From Thermodesulfobium sp. 4217-1 (GTDB lineage Bacteria; Thermodesulfobiota; Thermodesulfobiia; Thermodesulfobiales; Thermodesulfobiaceae): DNA of 64,000 bases. Shown here piece by piece: positions 46,966-55,893 of this stretch. The notes under the pieces are model-generated. The model saw only the letters and a list, made by a program, of their open reading frames with translations. It was not told the origin of the DNA and searched no databases. How positions within the stretch are numbered: position 1 is the stretch's first letter; the number at the start of each line of letters is the position of its first letter. The stretch spans positions 47,983-111,982 of the forward strand of contig NZ_JBAGBW010000003.1 of NCBI RefSeq assembly GCF_039822205.1, read 5' to 3'. The position numbers and the translations under genes are program-made.

Positions 46966-48403
46966 AAAATTTACAATTGGCCAACTAATTAAGGGTTATA
47001 AAAATAAGAGTGTTAGCCCAAGAGAAGTATTAGATTATGTTTTCAGTAATATAAAACTTTATGAACCAAAGATAAATTCTTTTGTTACTTTAATGGAAGA
47101 ATATGCTTACAAAAGCGTTGAATCCCTGAGCTTTGACGAAATTGATTCAAAACCTTTATGGGGAGTGCCAGTGGCAATAAAGGATAATATGTGTGTCAAT
47201 GGTTTCAAAACCACTTGCAGCTCTAAAATTCTTGAACCTTTTACTCCGATATATACCGCTACGGCTGTCCAAAGGTTGATTGATGCAGGTGCAATTGTTG
47301 TTGGAAAAACCAACCTAGATGAATTTGCTATGGGTTCTTCCACTGAAAATTCCGCATTCTTCACTACCTCAAACCCATGGGACATAGATAGGGTTCCTGG
47401 AGGAAGCTCAGGAGGATCGGCATCTGCTGTTGCAGCGAGATTTGTCCCGCTTGCTACAGGTTCAGATACTGGTGGCTCTATAAGACAGCCTGCCTCTTTT
47501 TGTGGTGTAGTAGGATTTAAGCCAACTTATGGCACTGTATCAAGATATGGTTTAGTGGCTTTTGCATCATCTCTTGATCAGATAGGACCTTTTGCTACAA
47601 AAGTGAAGGATGTAGAGGCTGCTTTTTCTGTGATTAGCGGAAAAGACGAAATGGATTCCACTTCTCATCCTTACGTATTTTCTCCGGTAGATAAGAATAT
47701 AAAAGAATATAAGATAGGTATTGTCAAAGAACTTTATGAAACAGAGGGGTTTGATTCTGAAGTTTTGGATTCTTTGAACAACGTTATAAGACTTCTTAAA
47801 TCAGAGGGCTGCAAAGTTGATTTTTGTTCTCTTCCGCATCTACAGTACTCACTGCCAGTTTACTACCTAGTAGCCACTTCTGAGGCTAGCTCAAACCTTG
47901 CAAGATTTGATGGTGTGAGATATGGACTGAGGGTGGAAGGCAAGGATATTATTGAGACCTTCCTTCAAACAAGAGGGCGTGGTTTTGGTAGTGAGGTAAA
48001 AAGAAGAATAATGTTGGGAACCTATGCTCTTTCGAGCGGCTATTACGATGCATACTATTTAAAGGCATCAAAAGTTAGAACTCTTATAGTCAATGATTTT
48101 GAGAAAGCCTTTGGAGAGTATGACTGCTTAATATGTCCAACTTCCCCGACAACTGCTTTTAAAAAAGGTGATAAGACGAACGATCCACTTTCAATGTATT
48201 TATCTGATATAGCTACCATCCCCGTAAACCTTGCAGGGCTCCCTGGAATTTCTATTCCAGTTGGTCTTGATAAAAAAGGTCTTCCTATCGGATTGCAAAT
48301 TATTGGTAAACCCTTTAACGATAACGATGTTCTAAATTTTGCAAGTAAGATTGAATCAATTATAAATTTTGAGGCTGAGCCTTCTCTATTGGGAGGTAGA
48401 TAG
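46955..48403 (+). CDS. gatA: Asp/Glu-tRNA amidotransferase subunit A
   Basis: Amidase-signature subunit releasing ammonia from glutamine, 482 residues. Ser-cisSer-Lys triad region: VAIKDN (Lys), PGGSSGGSASAVAA and TGSDTGGSIRQPA. Start ATG 46955 after TGGAGG; the in-frame start at 46940 overlaps the ribosome-binding site. With GatB and GatC it makes Gln-tRNA(Gln) and/or Asn-tRNA(Asn). Confidence 0.96.
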   Translation: METKKFTIGQLIKGYKNKSVSPREVLDYVFSNIKLYEPKINSFVTLMEEYAYKSVESLSFDEIDSKPLWGVPVAIKDNMCVNGFKTTCSSKILEPFTPIYTATAVQRLIDAGAIVVGKTNLDEFAMGSSTENSAFFTTSNPWDIDRVPGGSSGGSASAVAARFVPLATGSDTGGSIRQPASFCGVVGFKPTYGTVSRYGLVAFASSLDQIGPFATKVKDVEAAFSVISGKDEMDSTSHPYVFSPVDKNIKEYKIGIVKELYETEGFDSEVLDSLNNVIRLLKSEGCKVDFCSLPHLQYSLPVYYLVATSEASSNLARFDGVRYGLRVEGKDIIETFLQTRGRGFGSEVKRRIMLGTYALSSGYYDAYYLKASKVRTLIVNDFEKAFGEYDCLICPTSPTTAFKKGDKTNDPLSMYLSDIATIPVNLAGLPGISIPVGLDKKGLPIGLQIIGKPFNDNDVLNFASKIESIINFEAEPSLLGGR

Positions 48404-48407
48404 ATTT

Positions 48408-49859
48408 ATGAATAATAATGTCGTAATTGGTTTGGAGATTCATGCTCAATTGAAAACAAACACAAAGATGTTTTGTGGCTGTAGGACATCTTTTGGCGAT
48501 AAACCAAATTCTAACGTGTGCCCTGTATGTATGGCTCTGCCTGGCTCTCTTCCTGTCTCCAACAAGAAGGCAGTTACATATACCGTTATGAGTGGTTTAG
48601 CTCTTAATTGTACAATTTCTAGATATTCCAAATTTGATAGAAAACAATATTTTTATCCCGATATGCCCAAAAATTATCAGATTTCACAATATGATTTGCC
48701 CTTTTGCAGGAATGGATATCTTGAATTTTTCTGTGATGATGAGCTTAGAAAGGTAAGAATTCATAGAATCCATCTTGAAGAAGATACTGGAAAACTAATA
48801 CACACAGGCGATATAATGGAATCAGAGCAGAGCATGGTGGACTATAACAGAGCTGGTACACCTCTGATGGAGATCGTTACTGAGCCTGATATTTCGTCTC
48901 CAAAAGAGGCTAGACTTTTTATGTTCGAGCTCAGGAATCTCTTGAGGTACCTTGACGTTTCAGATGGAAATATGGAAGAAGGATCTATGCGCTGTGACGC
49001 AAATATATCCCTAAAAAATCCTGATGGTACTCTTGGAACTAAAGTCGAAATTAAAAATATGAACTCTTTGAAATCTCTTGAAAAGGCATTAGAATTTGAA
49101 ATTAACAGGCAGTCACATGTTATAAGTTCTGGTGGAATTATAATTCAAGAGACAAGACATTTTGATGAACGTGATAGTACAACTCATTCTCTGAGAACGA
49201 AAGAGGAAGCTCACGATTATAGATATTTTCCTGAACCAGATCTCTTGCCTGTAGTTATTACCGATGAAGAAGTTATGAGCATATCGTGCAACTTGCCCGA
49301 ACTTCCATTGAAAAAATATTTTAGGTTTATTGAAGAGTTAGGTATTGGTAAAAATGATGCCTCCACACTTATTTTTGATTTGAAATTAGCCAACTTTTTT
49401 GATGAGTGTGTGAAATGTAAGTGCTCCCCTAAAGAGGCTGTAAAGTGGATACTGGGTGACTTAACTTATTTTTGGAACGAGAAAAAAATAGAACCTGATA
49501 GTAATGTTTTTACCCCGCTCTATCTAAAAGAAATTCTCGATCTTATTGATGAGAAAATAATAAGCATTAGACAAGCGAAGGAAGTTGTTGAAAAGGTTTT
49601 CGAAATGATTGAGTCTCCAAGAAATATTATTGAAAAGCTTGGGATTAAACAGATTTCTGATGAGGGATTCTTGATCGATACTGCTAAAAGGATCGTAGAA
49701 GAAAATCCAAAAGCTGTCCAAGACTTTCTTAAGGGAAAAAAGAATGCAGTAGGATTTCTTGTCGGTCAACTGATGAGGGAGACTAAGGGTAAGGCTTCTC
49801 CAGAGATGTCTAATAAAATAATTAATGAAATTTTGAATGAGTTAAGCCCCAAGGAATAG
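48408..49859 (+). CDS. gatB: Asp/Glu-tRNA amidotransferase subunit B
   Basis: tRNA-binding kinase subunit, 483 residues. VIGLEIHAQLKTNTKMFC, a zinc Cys cluster (CGC...CPVC), FYPDMPKNYQISQYD, DYNRAGTPLMEIVTEP, and the C-terminal YqeY-like tail (FLVGQLMRETKGKASP). ATG 48408, 10 bases after GGGAGG, is preferred over the in-frame start at 48369 within gatA. Confidence 0.96.
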   Translation: MNNNVVIGLEIHAQLKTNTKMFCGCRTSFGDKPNSNVCPVCMALPGSLPVSNKKAVTYTVMSGLALNCTISRYSKFDRKQYFYPDMPKNYQISQYDLPFCRNGYLEFFCDDELRKVRIHRIHLEEDTGKLIHTGDIMESEQSMVDYNRAGTPLMEIVTEPDISSPKEARLFMFELRNLLRYLDVSDGNMEEGSMRCDANISLKNPDGTLGTKVEIKNMNSLKSLEKALEFEINRQSHVISSGGIIIQETRHFDERDSTTHSLRTKEEAHDYRYFPEPDLLPVVITDEEVMSISCNLPELPLKKYFRFIEELGIGKNDASTLIFDLKLANFFDECVKCKCSPKEAVKWILGDLTYFWNEKKIEPDSNVFTPLYLKEILDLIDEKIISIRQAKEVVEKVFEMIESPRNIIEKLGIKQISDEGFLIDTAKRIVEENPKAVQDFLKGKKNAVGFLVGQLMRETKGKASPEMSNKIINEILNELSPKE

Positions 49860-49897
49860 TAGATTTATTTTGTATTATTATAAAGGAGGATCATAAA

Positions 49898-50503
49898 GTG
49901 TCTTACAAAAAAATTGTTCTAATGTTTGTATGCATTACTATATTTTTTTGCGGGAGATCCTTTGCAAATTGGGGGGATAGGACACACGAATATATTCTTG
50001 AGACTATAAATAATAGCGGTCTTTACAAAAGCTCACTTGAATATTCTAGTTCTTTTAAAGACAACAGCGATAACGTGTTAAAAATCAATCTAAGATCGGC
50101 TGCTCTTAGCTTAGATGAATCGTTGATTGAGAGAACCTTAGAATCGACTCCAGTCTCTTTAATGAATTCAAGAGAATATTTTCTTGCTGAGGGAATAAAG
50201 TATTACTTGCAAGGCAATTGGGCCCAAAGCATTGGCGCACTGAGTATTTGTATTGATAAAGATCCCCTTGATATTTATAGTTGGTATTATATGGCTAAAG
50301 ATTATGAATTGAGAAATGATTATAATAGCGCTAATTATGCTTATCAAAAGGCACTGTCAATAGATCCAAATAGCGTTGGTGTTTTGAAGAGCTATGCGAG
50401 ATTCTTGAATCTAGCTGGTTTAACTGATCAATATAAAGTTGTTAAAAATCACATTAAAGATATTTATTCGAGAGATAGCAATCTTGAGATATTTGGGAAT
50501 TGA
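49898..50503 (+). CDS. exported TPR-repeat protein
   Basis: 201-residue protein with an N-terminal signal peptide (basic SYKK, hydrophobic core, likely cleavage after RSFA near residue 23). The rest is helical, with TPR-like units at about residues 95-165 (YLQGNWAQSIGALSICIDKDP; SANYAYQKALSIDP). TPRs bind partner proteins; the partner is unknown. GTG start after AAAGGAGG. Its end overlaps ruvX by 20 bases. Confidence 0.75.
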   Translation: MSYKKIVLMFVCITIFFCGRSFANWGDRTHEYILETINNSGLYKSSLEYSSSFKDNSDNVLKINLRSAALSLDESLIERTLESTPVSLMNSREYFLAEGIKYYLQGNWAQSIGALSICIDKDPLDIYSWYYMAKDYELRNDYNSANYAYQKALSIDPNSVGVLKSYARFLNLAGLTDQYKVVKNHIKDIYSRDSNLEIFGN

Positions 50504-50900
50504 TTGGGGAGTTAGCCATCTGGGATTAAGCATAAGCGATCCTGATGAAAAGATTGTTTTTCCAATGGGTTCAATTACAAGAAACACCTGGAAGGAAGAC
50601 TTAATTAAAATTAAAAAAATAATAGAAGAAAAAGGCATACAGGCAATAGTTCTTGGAGACCCTATAAGGACAGATGTAGCTTCTGCTTCATCTAAGTCAA
50701 TTCTTAAGGTTAAGAGAAAATTGGAAACTTTGGGAGTTGGCGTTTTCCTCTTTGACGAAAGATATTCTTCTAAGGAGGCACTAAAACTTCAGGAGATTCT
50801 TGGCAACAAAGATAAAAATAAAGTTCATGAGATTGCTAGTTCGATTATTTTGAAGTCATATCTGGAACACAAAGCAAATGTTGCAAAGAACTTGGGTTAA
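50484..50900 (+). CDS. ruvX: pre-16S rRNA nuclease YqgF/RuvX
   Basis: RNase H-fold nuclease that matures the 16S rRNA 5' end, 138 residues. Seen: LGIDWGVSHLGLSISD, IVLGDPIRTD and FDERYSSKEA, with a C-terminal HEIASSIIL. I choose TTG 50484 (MRYLGIDWG); starts further upstream lie deep in the TPR gene. The ribosome-binding site is weak, suggesting coupling to the TPR gene. Confidence 0.88.
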   Translation: MRYLGIDWGVSHLGLSISDPDEKIVFPMGSITRNTWKEDLIKIKKIIEEKGIQAIVLGDPIRTDVASASSKSILKVKRKLETLGVGVFLFDERYSSKEALKLQEILGNKDKNKVHEIASSIILKSYLEHKANVAKNLG

Positions 50901-50913
50901 ATTAATATAGTCT

Positions 50914-51108
50914 ATGGATTTTTTAAAATCTATATCCTTCTTGCCTGAAAAGTGTAATATGTGTGGTAGGTGTTCTTTAGAGTGTCCTAGGGGTGTAATC
51001 TATCTCAATGGTTTTTTTAGGCCAATATTTGTTGACCTGTCAAGGTGCGATGCTTGTAAAAAATGCGAAAAAGTATGTAAAAATAATGCGATTGAGGTTT
51101 TATCTTAG
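50914..51108 (+). CDS. two-cluster [4Fe-4S] ferredoxin
   Basis: 64-residue ferredoxin with two C-x2-C-x2-C-x3-C motifs: CNMCGRCSLEC and CDACKKCEKVC. It carries low-potential electrons. The last base overlaps the GTG start of the CbiA-type gene, so the two products probably serve one pathway. Confidence 0.88.
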   Translation: MDFLKSISFLPEKCNMCGRCSLECPRGVIYLNGFFRPIFVDLSRCDACKKCEKVCKNNAIEVLS

Positions 51109-52490
51109 TGAAGAAAAATTTTAAAAAAATTTTAATTTCCGCTCCATTTGGCCGATCTGGCAAAACATCCTTTTCAATAGGACTAACTCGTGCGCTTTCA
51201 AGAAAAGGATACACAGTTCAAACTTTTAAAAAAGGGCCTGATTTTATAGATCCTAGCTGGCTTTCTATGTCTTCGGGAAGATCATGCAGAAATTTAGATT
51301 TATTTATGATGGATAAAGAAACAATTTTAGATTCTTTCATCAGAAACTCTTCTGATGCAGATATTTCAATAATAGAGGGGGCAATGGGACTCTATGACGG
51401 AATTGACTATTTGGGTACGGGTTCAACTGCTGAAATTGCAAAAATAATTGATAGTCCTATTCTCTTTGTTATGCCTGTTCAGAGAATAACAAGAAGTTGT
51501 GCCGCACTTATAAAGGGCTATGTCGAATTCGATAAAGAAATAGATATAAAGGGCGTAATACTAAATAAAGTTGCAAGAGACAGGCAGAAAAACTTAATTA
51601 TCAATGCATTGGAACACTATAATTTACCAGATGTCTTAGCCTCTTTCCCTAAGGATGACAAACGATTGTCCATTCCAGATAGACATTTAGGGCTAATACC
51701 TGCTAAAGAAAGATTGGAACTAAATTCTGTAATTGACAGATTTGCTGATGCTGTAGATGAACATATGAATTGGGATTTGTTTTTCGATATAGCCAAAGAT
51801 CCTGTAGAACCAATCAGTAAGCTTATTGATAATCTAACTGGATACGATCTTTTGTCTGACGTTAAGATTGGTATTTTACAGGATATATCTTTTTCATTTT
51901 ATTACCCTGAAGTATTTGATTTTTTGAAAATGTCAGGTGCAAAAGTAGAAATCATAAATTCTTTAACGGATAAGCGTCTTCCAGATATAGATGTGCTTTA
52001 TATTGGCGGAGGGTTTCCTGAAGTTTTTGCTAAAGAGCTTGAGGGAAATGATTCGCTAAGGAGATCTATTAAGGATTTTGGCGAGAACAATAATCCAATT
52101 TATGCTGAATGCGGCGGGTTAATGTATTTATCTGATTTTATTGAAAACGACGGTAATAAATATAATATGGTTGGGCTCTTGCCATTTGGCATTCATATGG
52201 ATAAAAAACCTGTGGGACATGGTTATGAAGAGGTTGAGGTATTTGAAGAGAATCCATTTTTCCCAAAAAGGACAAGGATTAGAGGACATGAATTTCACCA
52301 TAGCAGCGTATCTATGAATAGAAGTGAAGATATTAAATTTTCTATGAAAGTTCTTAGGGGAAATGGCATAATGAATAAACTCGATGGCGTGGTGTATAAA
52401 AGGGTTATGGCATCATATCTTCACATTCATCCATTAGGTTTTAAAGATTTTATAGCCGATTTGCTAAAGTCTGCATGTATTTCTAAGTAG
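51108..52490 (+). CDS. cobyrinate a,c-diamide synthase family amidase (CbiA/CobB; possibly DsrN-like)
   Basis: 460-residue glutamine-dependent amidase. N-terminal ATPase domain with a P-loop (SAPFGRSGKTS) and FKKGPDFIDPSWL; C-terminal class I amidotransferase domain with nucleophile Cys in YAECGGLMYL and the final HIHPLG. Family members amidate side chains a and c of cobyrinate; the DsrN branch of sulfate reducers is thought to amidate siroheme. No other cobalamin gene is near. A coupled ferredoxin precedes it. Family is firm, substrate open. Confidence 0.85.
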   Translation: MKKNFKKILISAPFGRSGKTSFSIGLTRALSRKGYTVQTFKKGPDFIDPSWLSMSSGRSCRNLDLFMMDKETILDSFIRNSSDADISIIEGAMGLYDGIDYLGTGSTAEIAKIIDSPILFVMPVQRITRSCAALIKGYVEFDKEIDIKGVILNKVARDRQKNLIINALEHYNLPDVLASFPKDDKRLSIPDRHLGLIPAKERLELNSVIDRFADAVDEHMNWDLFFDIAKDPVEPISKLIDNLTGYDLLSDVKIGILQDISFSFYYPEVFDFLKMSGAKVEIINSLTDKRLPDIDVLYIGGGFPEVFAKELEGNDSLRRSIKDFGENNNPIYAECGGLMYLSDFIENDGNKYNMVGLLPFGIHMDKKPVGHGYEEVEVFEENPFFPKRTRIRGHEFHHSSVSMNRSEDIKFSMKVLRGNGIMNKLDGVVYKRVMASYLHIHPLGFKDFIADLLKSACISK

Positions 52491-52536
52491 AGCAAGACGA
52501 TTGACTTTTCTTGTTTTTAAGATATTAAATTTAGTG

Positions 52537-52542
52537 TATAAT
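52537..52542 (+). promoter_or_regulatory. candidate -10 box for the small membrane protein
   Basis: TATAAT at 52537-52542, 32 bases before the TTG start at 52574. TTGACT at 52501 is too far away to pair with it. Confidence 0.3.
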
Positions 52543-52573
52543 ATTATATGATTTTTTTTGGAGGTGGAGGGTC

Positions 52574-52885
52574 TTGGACCGCAAAGAACATTTTGTAAAG
52601 ACAGGAAGAAAGCTTATGCTACCTGCATCGTTTGTGTATATTGTGTTTTTTCTATTTAGTTTATTTTTTGCTATGAGAAGGTTTGATTCTTTTGGTTGGG
52701 GGACTTTAAGCTGTGTTTTTTGGATTTTGATTGTTTTATCAGTAGTTTTTACTAAAGATCTCTTCGTAAAATATTTTCTAGCTCTATTGGAGAAGGTTTC
52801 TTTTTCAATTGCCAGGCGCTTTAATTTGCTTGCTGGAGATATTAACTCAAACGAATATTGTGATTCGGAAGTTATCGAAAAGTAG
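52574..52885 (+). CDS. small membrane protein of unknown function
   Basis: 103 residues; I do not recognise the family. A basic N-terminus is followed by two hydrophobic helices (about residues 16-34 and 44-62), then an amphipathic segment and an acidic tail (ending SEVIEK). TTG start after GGAGGTGG. Its stop abuts the stop of the convergent LysE gene. Confidence 0.6.
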   Translation: MDRKEHFVKTGRKLMLPASFVYIVFFLFSLFFAMRRFDSFGWGTLSCVFWILIVLSVVFTKDLFVKYFLALLEKVSFSIARRFNLLAGDINSNEYCDSEVIEK

Positions 52886-53503
52886 TTAGATTGATATCAG
52901 ACTAATTATTCCAAAGCCCAAAATTACCAGGGCTGAGAGCTTGTTTACAAGAACGAGATTATTTTGACTTAACTTTTCGCGCATTAAGTTTGTTGTTGAA
53001 CAAAGAATTATCCACCAAAAAGTTGAGCCTAAAAAAACTCCGATAGTTGGAAATATTGAATAGCTAAATTCTATATTGTTATTGAACAAACCGACCCCTG
53101 CAAAGATAGCCCCAAATGATAATATTGTCATTGGATTGATTACTGTTAAAAAAAGAGTTGATAAGTATGAGCTAATAAATCCTATGCGTGATTCTTTTTT
53201 TGAATCCTTTACTGGTATTGATTTAAAAATAGTATAACCAAGATAGATTAAAAATATCCCCCCTACTAAGTGAATAATATATTGACTGTCAAGGAGCCAT
53301 TTTGATATTTTTGAGATGCCAATTATCGCTAAAAAAGAATATGCACTGTCAGCAGTTGCAGCTCCCAATCCTGATATAAGACCATTTGAGAGCCCATTTG
53401 ATAAGGTTCTTTTTATGCAGAGTATGCTTATCGGTCCAATTGGGGCTGCAACTGAAATTCCTATAAAAAACCCTTTAGTTAAGAAAGACAGATTAGACAA
53501 CAT
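52886..53503 (-). CDS. LysE/RhtB-family amino acid exporter
   Basis: 205-residue membrane exporter with about six helices. The N-terminal motif FFIGISVAAPIGPISILCIKR is the family signature, followed by GLISGLGAATADS. Substrate is likely an amino acid or derivative. It overlaps the upstream Lrp-type regulator gene by 11 bases, so the regulator probably controls it. Confidence 0.85.
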   Translation of the reverse strand: MLSNLSFLTKGFFIGISVAAPIGPISILCIKRTLSNGLSNGLISGLGAATADSAYSFLAIIGISKISKWLLDSQYIIHLVGGIFLIYLGYTIFKSIPVKDSKKESRIGFISSYLSTLFLTVINPMTILSFGAIFAGVGLFNNNIEFSYSIFPTIGVFLGSTFWWIILCSTTNLMREKLSQNNLVLVNKLSALVILGFGIISLISI

Positions 53504-53954
53504 TTACATTAACTGGAAGCGATGAGACTTCTTTTACGGTTGATAGAACTACCATTGTTTTTGTTTTTATACCAGCTATAGATTTAAGTTCGTTGCTGAT
53601 AATTTTTTCTAAATCATTTGTATTTGAACAGCGGATCTTAACCATGTAGTCAGCGTCTCCAGTAATATGATAACACTCTAAGATCTCTGGTATAGTTTTA
53701 GTTTTTTGTAAAAAGTAGGCTCTTCCTTCGGGATTTTCTATTGTGATAAATATCAAAGCTGTTAATCCCAATCCAACCATATTGGGATCGATTATTGCTG
53801 AATATCCCTTTATAACCCCTGAAATTTCCAATTTATGAACCCTCTCTGCTGCTGCGGGAGGTGACATATTTAACAAACTTCCTAACTGGGACCAGGATGA
53901 ACGGGCATTTGACATTAGCTCCCTTATAACTTTTAAATCAATGTTATCTAACAT
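53493..53954 (-). CDS. Lrp/AsnC-family transcriptional regulator
   Basis: 153-residue feast/famine regulator: N-terminal HTH (LDNIDLKVIRELMSNARSS; SPPAAAERVHKLEISGVI) and C-terminal RAM ligand domain (GLTALIFITIE, CYHITGDADYMVKI). ATG 53954 has AGG 6 bases upstream; the in-frame ATG 53972 lies within a perfect palindrome that is probably an operator. It is followed by a LysE exporter, a common regulator-target pair. Confidence 0.9.
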   Translation of the reverse strand: MLDNIDLKVIRELMSNARSSWSQLGSLLNMSPPAAAERVHKLEISGVIKGYSAIIDPNMVGLGLTALIFITIENPEGRAYFLQKTKTIPEILECYHITGDADYMVKIRCSNTNDLEKIISNELKSIAGIKTKTMVVLSTVKEVSSLPVNVNVV

Positions 53955-53964
53955 AAAAAACCTC

Positions 53965-53987
53965 ATAATCATAAGTATTATGATTAT
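53965..53987. promoter_or_regulatory. perfect 10-bp inverted repeat, candidate Lrp-family operator
   Basis: ATAATCATAA (53965-53974), spacer GTA, TTATGATTAT (53978-53987). The dyad lies 11 bases upstream of the chosen lrp start, where autorepression sites are often found. The arms match perfectly over 10 bases, though the region is AT-rich. Confidence 0.65.
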
Positions 53988-54033
53988 AATAGATTGTTTT
54001 TGAAACTATGTCAAGGATACAGGTTAAATGGCG

Positions 54034-54507
54034 TTATGGTTTTCTTTTACATTTAGGGCACATAGACAAATGTTTTGGGATTGGTTTTCCCTCACCAAAC
54101 AATTTGTTTGCTATAAGCGTCATATCTGGTATAAAGGCGTCACATTTTGCGCACTTTATAAGGTTTATTTGATGATCGACCTTAAAATCATCGAGATTGG
54201 TGGTAACAAAATATGGGTTTGGCATGTGCTTTATTGCATTAGTAGGACAATAATCTATACACTGTCCACAACAGGTGCACTGATCTAAGTCCATATGATA
54301 GTTTATTTTGTCATCTATCTGTGATATTTTTATAACCTTTGCCGGGCAAAAGTACTGACATATACCGCATGCAATACATCTGGTGGGATCGTGTTCTGGA
54401 TAGCCGTGAAATCCCTTTGGATGCTTTGGCAAGTTAACACTCGATATATCTTCTGTTATGGGTGGCTTAAAAATATTCTCAATTAAGATTCTTATCAGTG
54501 GAAGCAT
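54034..54507 (-). CDS. hydrogenase-complex ferredoxin subunit (NuoI/HyfH-like) with C-terminal Cys-pair domain
   Basis: 157-residue peripheral-arm Fe-S protein. Two [4Fe-4S] motifs, CIACGICQYFC and CTCCGQCIDYC, match NuoI/HycF/HyfH. The C-terminal part adds CAKC and CPKC pairs, which may form a zinc ribbon or another metal site, as in some group 4 hydrogenase subunits. It is the last gene of the eight-gene complex, 24 bases after the NuoH-like gene. It would pass electrons from the HycB-like subunit toward the NuoB-like cluster. Confidence 0.85.
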   Translation of the reverse strand: MLPLIRILIENIFKPPITEDISSVNLPKHPKGFHGYPEHDPTRCIACGICQYFCPAKVIKISQIDDKINYHMDLDQCTCCGQCIDYCPTNAIKHMPNPYFVTTNLDDFKVDHQINLIKCAKCDAFIPDMTLIANKLFGEGKPIPKHLSMCPKCKRKP

Positions 54508-54531
54508 GGCGTCTCCTTTCTAATATACAAT

Positions 54532-55473
54532 TTAAACATGTGTGAAAAATGCTAATAAAAGCCCTAATATAGAAATTGGCCAGGTAAATTTTACAAATAT
54601 ATTAATTGCCTGATTAAGCTCAATTCTTGCTGTTGCGGCTTCTAATAATGAGAGCAGCGATGCGAATACAAAGCATATTAATATTATTGAGATTAATATA
54701 AGATTTGTTGGTATGATGAATATTGGTAAAAATAGATAAGAAAATAAAAATCCCAAAATAACCCACTCCATAAAATGCGAGATTTCAAAAAGCGCAAGGG
54801 CAGGCCCGCTTGCCTCTACCGTAGGTCCCTCCAATATTTCTTGTTCAGCATTTGGTATTGAAAAGGGATTAAGCTTTAGCTTCGCAAGTGAACACAAAAT
54901 AAATATCGGAATAAATATGATTTTTAAAAAGATTGATGTGGTATTAAAACCCTTTGCAGCAAGGTCAAATAAATTAAAAGTTGGGGATCCGTTTACGCTA
55001 AAAGCTAGTGCCGTAATGATCAATATCATTGGCACGTTGTATGCAAAAAGAAGTTGGGCCTTTCTTGATGCTCCTATTTGACCAAATATAGAGTTCGTAA
55101 AGTATCCAAATAAAAGATAACAAATAGTAGGCACTTCAGAGAGATAAAATATTACTATAAGATCGAATGGTATTTTGTGTGAGTTAAACTTGACAAATGG
55201 TAATGGAATAGGAAAAAGAGAGAGAGCAATTGATATGGACACTACGCCTATAATTGGGGTTATAAAATACAGAACCCATGGCATATTTTCTGGGATTAAG
55301 GTTTCTTTGCTAAATAACTTTATAATATCGTAGAAGCCTTGTGTCAGTGGAGGACCAATTCTAAGCTGCATTTTTGCCTTTAACTTTCTTCTAAATGAGT
55401 CCATAAGACCTCCAAGCAAGAATGAAAAGAGAAAACCGGGAAAAATTAAAATTGAAAGTATATATGAAATCAT
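54532..55473 (-). CDS. hydrogenase membrane subunit, NuoH/HyfC-like
   Basis: 313-residue integral membrane protein with about eight helices. The loop QLRIGPPLTQGFYDIIKLFSKE corresponds to the NuoH/HycD quinone-site loop, in the IGPP form usual in group 4 hydrogenases. A second conserved segment (ILEGPTVEASGPALALFE) is also present. It couples the soluble arm to the ion-pumping subunits. ATG overlaps the NuoB-like gene by 4 bases. Confidence 0.88.
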   Translation of the reverse strand: MISYILSILIFPGFLFSFLLGGLMDSFRRKLKAKMQLRIGPPLTQGFYDIIKLFSKETLIPENMPWVLYFITPIIGVVSISIALSLFPIPLPFVKFNSHKIPFDLIVIFYLSEVPTICYLLFGYFTNSIFGQIGASRKAQLLFAYNVPMILIITALAFSVNGSPTFNLFDLAAKGFNTTSIFLKIIFIPIFILCSLAKLKLNPFSIPNAEQEILEGPTVEASGPALALFEISHFMEWVILGFLFSYLFLPIFIIPTNLILISIILICFVFASLLSLLEAATARIELNQAINIFVKFTWPISILGLLLAFFTHV

Positions 55474-55892
55474 CTTCCCTCCTTAAAAACCTCTATGGCT
55501 TTTTGTAATCCCAAAAATATATTCTTAGGATGAGCAGAGCATCCTCCGACATAAGCGGTTACAGGAATTAAATTATGGGCAGGACCTACAATGCTATATC
55601 CATCTGTAAATACCCCAGAACTTATAGAACACGCGCCAATGCACACAATTACCTTTGGGTTTGGCAGCATATCGTATATTCTTAAAAGAGGTTCCTTAGA
55701 TCTTGCTGTTACAGGGCCAGTGACCAGACATATATCTGCATGCTTTGGGCTGCCAACTAATTTGCAGCCCAGTCTCTCTACATCGTATCTTGATGCAAGA
55801 AGAGCTACAATTTCTATGTCGCAGCCATTGCAAGAACCTGTATTCAAATGAAACAACCAGGGTGATTTACTTCTTCCAATCTTAAAAATCAT
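55470..55892 (-). CDS. hydrogenase small subunit, NuoB/HyfI-like
   Basis: 140-residue protein carrying the proximal [4Fe-4S] cluster next to the NiFe site. Cys ligands: GSCNGCD, GACSISSG and GGCSAHP. This is the short single-cluster form of group 4 hydrogenases and complex I. It lies 1 base after the NuoN-like gene and overlaps the NuoH-like gene by 4. Confidence 0.9.
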   Translation of the reverse strand: MIFKIGRSKSPWLFHLNTGSCNGCDIEIVALLASRYDVERLGCKLVGSPKHADICLVTGPVTARSKEPLLRIYDMLPNPKVIVCIGACSISSGVFTDGYSIVGPAHNLIPVTAYVGGCSAHPKNIFLGLQKAIEVFKEGR

Positions 55893-55893
55893 T

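Noticed and set aside
54028..54288. Plus-strand ORF over the NuoI-like gene
   Set aside because: Antisense shadow of cysteine-rich codons; no ribosome-binding site.
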